The notes under the pieces: model-generated | Told to the model about the DNA's origin: nothing | The model's input: only the letters and a program-made list of their open reading frames with translations | Database searches by the model: none | Position numbers and translations under genes: made by a program | From: Nitrospirota bacterium | GTDB taxonomy: Bacteria; Nitrospirota; Nitrospiria; JACQBZ01 | Assembly (NCBI GenBank): GCA_016198945.1 | Contig: JACQHO010000120.1 | Location: forward strand, 1-6,794 | Length of the DNA stretch: 6,794 nucleotides | Reading direction: 5' to 3' | Shown here: positions 4,485 through 6,794 of the stretch, piece after piece | How the letters are laid out: the number at the start of each line of letters is the position of its first letter | How positions within the stretch are numbered: position 1 is the first letter of the stretch

Positions 4485-6273
4485 ATCCACGACTGACCCG
4501 GTTGCGGCCGGTCTCCTTGCTCCGGTAGAGCACATCGTCGGCGGTCTTGAGGAGATGATCCATGGTGTGGATCCGTTCGTCGGGGTAGGCGGCCGCGCCG
4601 ATGCTGATCGTCATGTGAATCGTCGTCCCGCGCTCAACCGTAAAGTCCTGCTGCTCCACCTGTTTCCTCAACAACTCGGCCTTGGCCAATGCCCCCTGGA
4701 TGTCGGTCTGCGGCAGAATCACCAGAAATTCCTCTCCCCCGCTGCGGGCGAGAATATCCGGCTCGCGGAAGTTTTTCTGGAACAGGTCCGAGATCTGGCG
4801 CAGCGCTTCATCCCCCGCGAGATGTCCGTAGCGGTCATTCACCTCCTTGAAGAAATCAAGATCGATCGCCAGACAGGAAAGCGGGAGGCCGAACCGCATG
4901 CTTCGCGAGAATTCGGCCTTCAGTTCCTCCATCACATGCCGCCGGTTATACAGTCCGGTCAACTCATCCGTGATCGCCATCTCCTCCAGACGGCGGGTCG
5001 TCTCGTACAACAGGCGCCGGCTGTTTTCCAACGCCCCGACGATCTCGGAAAAGGTTCCGGCCAAATCTTCAATTTCATCCCCCGTCTGAATGTCCATCCT
5101 GGGCAGCACATAAGGGGCAACGGGCTTCTGTCTGTCCATGGGAAGCGCCTGGATTCCTTGGAGGATCTCGCGCGCATGGGCCTGGAAAAGGGTGATCGGC
5201 CGGACGATCGTCCGGATCACCAGAACCGCCAGGACCACGAGAATCAGCACGCCCATGCCGGCCGAAAGCGCGGTCCATCGCAGCAAGGATCGCAACGGCT
5301 CATAGGTTTCCGTCGGATTCTGACTGGTAAAGATATACCAGCGCTGCTCGCCCAGGCTTCTGGCGCTGAGATTCTCAATTTTCAAGTCGACCGGGGCAAA
5401 ACCGTTAATCGCCTCCCGTCCCGGATAATGGACATCGTTCTTCGTGGTGCTCCAGCCGTCCTGATCCTTGAAAATCCCTTGAGACAGCAACTTGGACAGG
5501 GTGTGGTTTTTGATCTGGAAAATAGGACAGAACAGGAGCGAACCATCCGATGCGGCCAACATCGTATGATCCGTCTTCCCGATCCGGACGTCCGTGACGG
5601 ACTTGAACAACCGATCCACCGTGTGAATCAGAAGGAGAACGCCCGCGATCTTTCCATCGCGATGAACCGGGACCGCCATGTTCAGTGTGTAGGCCGACAG
5701 GATCGTGTCCAGGGTAATGTCTCCGATGAACAGTTTTCCCTTTCCCCCATCAAAGGCCGCTTCCCATTCGATCTCCCCCCGGTAGGTGTAGCGGGTCGCC
5801 CGCTCCGGAGGAGAAGCGGCGACGACCGTTCCCTCCCGGTCGGTTAAGACGAGAAGGTGATACTGCTTGGGATCGCGCCGGCGAAACTCTTCCAGCGCAT
5901 CGGCCGCCCGGCGATTCATCGCCCCAATATCCACGGATGAATTCGAGCGGGCGGATGCGCGATCAATGAACGCGCGAATCTGATCGGGGTTCATCCCCTC
6001 GTATTTTCGATCCGCATCGGCCGCCGATTCGACCAACCGATCCGATTGGGCCAGTCCGACGGCCTTATCAAGAAGATCCTGGATCAGCAGACCCAGCTTG
6101 ACTCCCGTCTCATGCGCCAAGGATTGAAAGGTCGAACCCATTGTTTCCGTGATCGTATTCCGTTGTGAATAATAACTCAGGGAAAACCCCAGTATCATGG
6201 GAAGAAGGCCTACAACGATGGAGGCCAGAACCAACTTTCGAAAAATGTTTAACCTGCTCAGGGGTTTCGACAC
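4483..6273 (-). CDS. Membrane diguanylate cyclase: periplasmic Cache-like sensor, HAMP, GGDEF
   Basis: A 596-residue enzyme expected to make cyclic di-GMP from two GTP at the inner membrane. Order of parts: transmembrane helix at about 13-35, a periplasmic region of roughly 295 residues with dCache-like character (for example LLVLTDREGTVVAASPP and the membrane-proximal GEQRWYIFTSQNP), a second transmembrane helix at about 333-356 (VLILVVLAVLVI), a HAMP linker, a short coiled segment, and a GGDEF domain from about 432. The active-site motif is GGEEF at 512-516, a functional variant. The metal-binding Asp471 is in AIDLDFFKEVND, and the product-inhibition I-site RxxD is present as REPD at 503-506, five residues before GGEEF. 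All catalytic features are intact, so it should be active and feedback-inhibited. There is no EAL domain. The start is a GTG at 6273; an in-frame stop lies nine codons upstream, and no ATG start is available near the N-terminus. The periplasmic ligand is unknown. Confidence 0.93.
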   Translation of the reverse strand: MSKPLSRLNIFRKLVLASIVVGLLPMILGFSLSYYSQRNTITETMGSTFQSLAHETGVKLGLLIQDLLDKAVGLAQSDRLVESAADADRKYEGMNPDQIRAFIDRASARSNSSVDIGAMNRRAADALEEFRRRDPKQYHLLVLTDREGTVVAASPPERATRYTYRGEIEWEAAFDGGKGKLFIGDITLDTILSAYTLNMAVPVHRDGKIAGVLLLIHTVDRLFKSVTDVRIGKTDHTMLAASDGSLLFCPIFQIKNHTLSKLLSQGIFKDQDGWSTTKNDVHYPGREAINGFAPVDLKIENLSARSLGEQRWYIFTSQNPTETYEPLRSLLRWTALSAGMGVLILVVLAVLVIRTIVRPITLFQAHAREILQGIQALPMDRQKPVAPYVLPRMDIQTGDEIEDLAGTFSEIVGALENSRRLLYETTRRLEEMAITDELTGLYNRRHVMEELKAEFSRSMRFGLPLSCLAIDLDFFKEVNDRYGHLAGDEALRQISDLFQKNFREPDILARSGGEEFLVILPQTDIQGALAKAELLRKQVEQQDFTVERGTTIHMTISIGAAAYPDERIHTMDHLLKTADDVLYRSKETGRNRVSRG

Positions 6274-6332
6274 GGTCGTATTCCCGTTATTGGGATTTTA
6301 AAGATAAACATGCCCTTCCAACCTGACACTTT

Positions 6333-6360
6333 AGTTTAACATTTTTCACGAATTTGTCTA
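6333..6360 (-). promoter_or_regulatory. Weak candidate promoter for the diguanylate cyclase gene
   Basis: On the minus strand TAGACA (6355-6360) and TAAACT (6333-6338) are 16 bases apart, one and two mismatches from the sigma70 consensus. They lie 60-87 bases upstream of the GTG start. The region is AT-rich, as expected for a promoter, but other assignments are possible. Confidence 0.3.
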
Positions 6361-6446
6361 TAGATTTCAGGCTATAATGATTCACGGACGCTCGCCCACA
6401 AACGGGGGGGGGCACAAGGGAAGAATTACGAATAAAGAAAGTGGGT

Positions 6447-6485
6447 AAAAATAAAAAGGGCCGCGAACCGGCCCTTTTTATTTTT
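6447..6485. terminator. Bidirectional intrinsic terminator for tRNA-Asn
   Basis: A 17-bp perfect inverted repeat (6447-6463 with 6469-6485) has a GGGCCG/CGGCCC core, a five-base loop and A/T arms on both sides. Transcripts from either strand would form a hairpin followed by a U-rich tail. It abuts the tRNA 3' end so closely that the final A of the encoded CCA is in the repeat. It would end the tRNA transcript and block any plus-strand transcript from the region near 6373. Confidence 0.9.
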
Positions 6486-6560
6486 GGCTCCCCGGGCAGG
6501 GATCGAACCTGCGACCTAGCGGTTAACAGCCGCTCGCTCCGCCAATTGAGCTACCGGGGA
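6485..6560 (-). tRNA. tRNA-Asn (anticodon GTT), CCA encoded
   Basis: On the minus strand the sequence folds into a complete 76-base cloverleaf: acceptor TCCCCGG/CCGGGGA, D-stem GCTC/GAGC, anticodon stem AGCGG/CCGCT with loop CTGTTAA, five-base variable loop AGGTC, and T-stem GCAGG/CCTGC with loop TTCGATC. The anticodon GTT (plus-strand 6525-6527) reads asparagine codons AAC and AAU. The discriminator base is G, and CCA is encoded in the gene (6485-6487). It has its own promoter upstream and a terminator immediately downstream, so it appears to be a single-gene transcription unit. Confidence 0.97.
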
Positions 6561-6613
6561 ATAAGGTTGAATGATACGTTTATAAATTCAGATAATCGGT
6601 CTGAGTGGTAGAC

Positions 6614-6642
6614 ATTGTATTCGGACAACCGCGGGAAGTCAA
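6614..6642 (-). promoter_or_regulatory. Sigma70 promoter of tRNA-Asn
   Basis: On the minus strand TTGACT (6637-6642) and TACAAT (6614-6619) are separated by exactly 17 bases, a near-consensus sigma70 promoter. Transcription would start near 6607, leaving a 5' leader of about 47 bases for RNase P to remove before the mature tRNA end at 6560. Confidence 0.75.
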
Positions 6643-6645
6643 GCC

Positions 6646-6673
6646 GTAGGGGTGCTGTTTGCCGCGCCCCTAC
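6646..6673 (-). terminator. Possible hairpin at the end of the E2 gene
   Basis: GTAGGGG and CCCCTAC (6667-6673 and 6646-6652) form a seven-bp stem around a 14-base loop, overlapping the stop codon of the dihydrolipoamide acyltransferase gene. It lacks a T-tract on the coding strand, so it is weak as an intrinsic terminator. It lies just before the tRNA promoter. Confidence 0.3.
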
Positions 6674-6794
6674 TTTCCTTCAATGAGCATCCGGTCGGGG
6701 TCCTCGAGACGCTGGATAACGCTGTTTAAAAACCGCGCGGCCTCGGCGCCGTGGATCACACGGTGATCAAATGTGAGCGAAAGCGGAAGCATCC
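6670..6794 (-). CDS. 2-oxoacid dehydrogenase E2 (dihydrolipoamide acyltransferase), C-terminal end
   Basis: Only the last 41 residues are in the window. They begin MLPLSLTFDHRVIHGAEAARF and end LEDPDRMLIEGK, matching the end of the catalytic domain of E2 subunits of pyruvate, 2-oxoglutarate or branched-chain 2-oxoacid dehydrogenase complexes. E2 transfers acyl groups from lipoyl-lysine to coenzyme A and forms the complex core. The active-site motif normally reads DHRxxDG; here it is DHRVIHG, with the catalytic His kept but the following Asp replaced by His (codon CAC instead of GAC). The specific complex cannot be decided because the lipoyl and E1/E3-binding domains and neighbouring genes lie outside the window. 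Confidence 0.9.
   Translation of the reverse strand, partial: MLPLSLTFDHRVIHGAEAARFLNSVIQRLEDPDRMLIEGK

Noticed and set aside
4468..5847. Long open frame (459 codons) on the plus strand opposite the diguanylate cyclase
   Set aside because: The minus strand encodes an intact GGEEF enzyme with transmembrane helices. The antisense product is low-complexity Arg/Gln/His/Pro-rich and shows no domain.
6379..6446. Cyclic di-GMP (GEMM) riboswitch near the cyclase gene
   Set aside because: The sequence has a superficially similar TTCACG start but lacks the conserved GEMM paired elements and tetraloop/receptor, and it would be on the strand opposite the cyclase gene.
6377..6448. 23-codon open frame in the cyclase/tRNA gap (ATG at 6377, with three Gly codons from the G9 tract)
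   Set aside because: The ATG overlaps the TATAAT box, there is no proper ribosome-binding site and the peptide has no recognisable character. Probably chance.
6485..6560. tRNA gene as a genomic-island attachment site
   Set aside because: No integrase gene, no direct repeat of the tRNA 3' end and no mobile-element content are visible in the window.

Overview
The window looks like chromosomal DNA of a GC-rich, free-living Gram-negative bacterium. The Gram-negative call rests on a lipobox lipoprotein, a Sec-exported beta-propeller and a membrane diguanylate cyclase. Protein character is loosely reminiscent of Nitrospirota or similar environmental lineages, but that placement is a guess from general similarity. 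Nothing resembles phage, transposon, CRISPR or plasmid sequence.

Layout: (1) 1-249, minus strand: N-terminus of a Kef-type cation/proton antiporter running off the left edge. (2) 250-401: a compact divergent promoter region with a good sigma70-like promoter on each strand; each promoter spacer carries the same 11-bp repeat. (3) 402-2140, plus strand: an operon of an exported YVTN beta-propeller, a BolA protein and a monothiol glutaredoxin with a CGFT active site, closed by a strong intrinsic terminator at 2151-2186. (4) 2198-4471, plus strand: a probable ECF-type promoter, an ECF sigma factor broken by one frameshift, a small zinc-binding anti-sigma factor of the RsrA type, a lipoprotein truncated globin, and an ArsM-like SAM methyltransferase. 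(5) 4483-6273, minus strand: a membrane diguanylate cyclase converging on the methyltransferase, with a hairpin across both stop codons. (6) 6447-6560: tRNA-Asn(GTT) on the minus strand, with its own consensus promoter and a bidirectional terminator. (7) 6670-6794, minus strand: the C-terminus of a 2-oxoacid dehydrogenase E2 acyltransferase with an altered catalytic motif.

How it may fit together: the two plus-strand operons look like a thiol/redox and iron-sulfur neighbourhood. BolA and CGFS-type glutaredoxins form [2Fe-2S] complexes, and the anti-sigma factor has the same Cys/His spacing as the disulfide-stress sensor RsrA. The globin and the methyltransferase lie immediately downstream in the same direction, so they are plausible members of the sigma factor's output. 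This is inference from gene order and motifs. No single element is wholly new; the most unusual points are the sigma/anti-sigma/globin/methyltransferase arrangement, the altered globin haem pocket, the methyltransferase with a missing arsenic-binding Cys, and the E2 Asp-to-His change.
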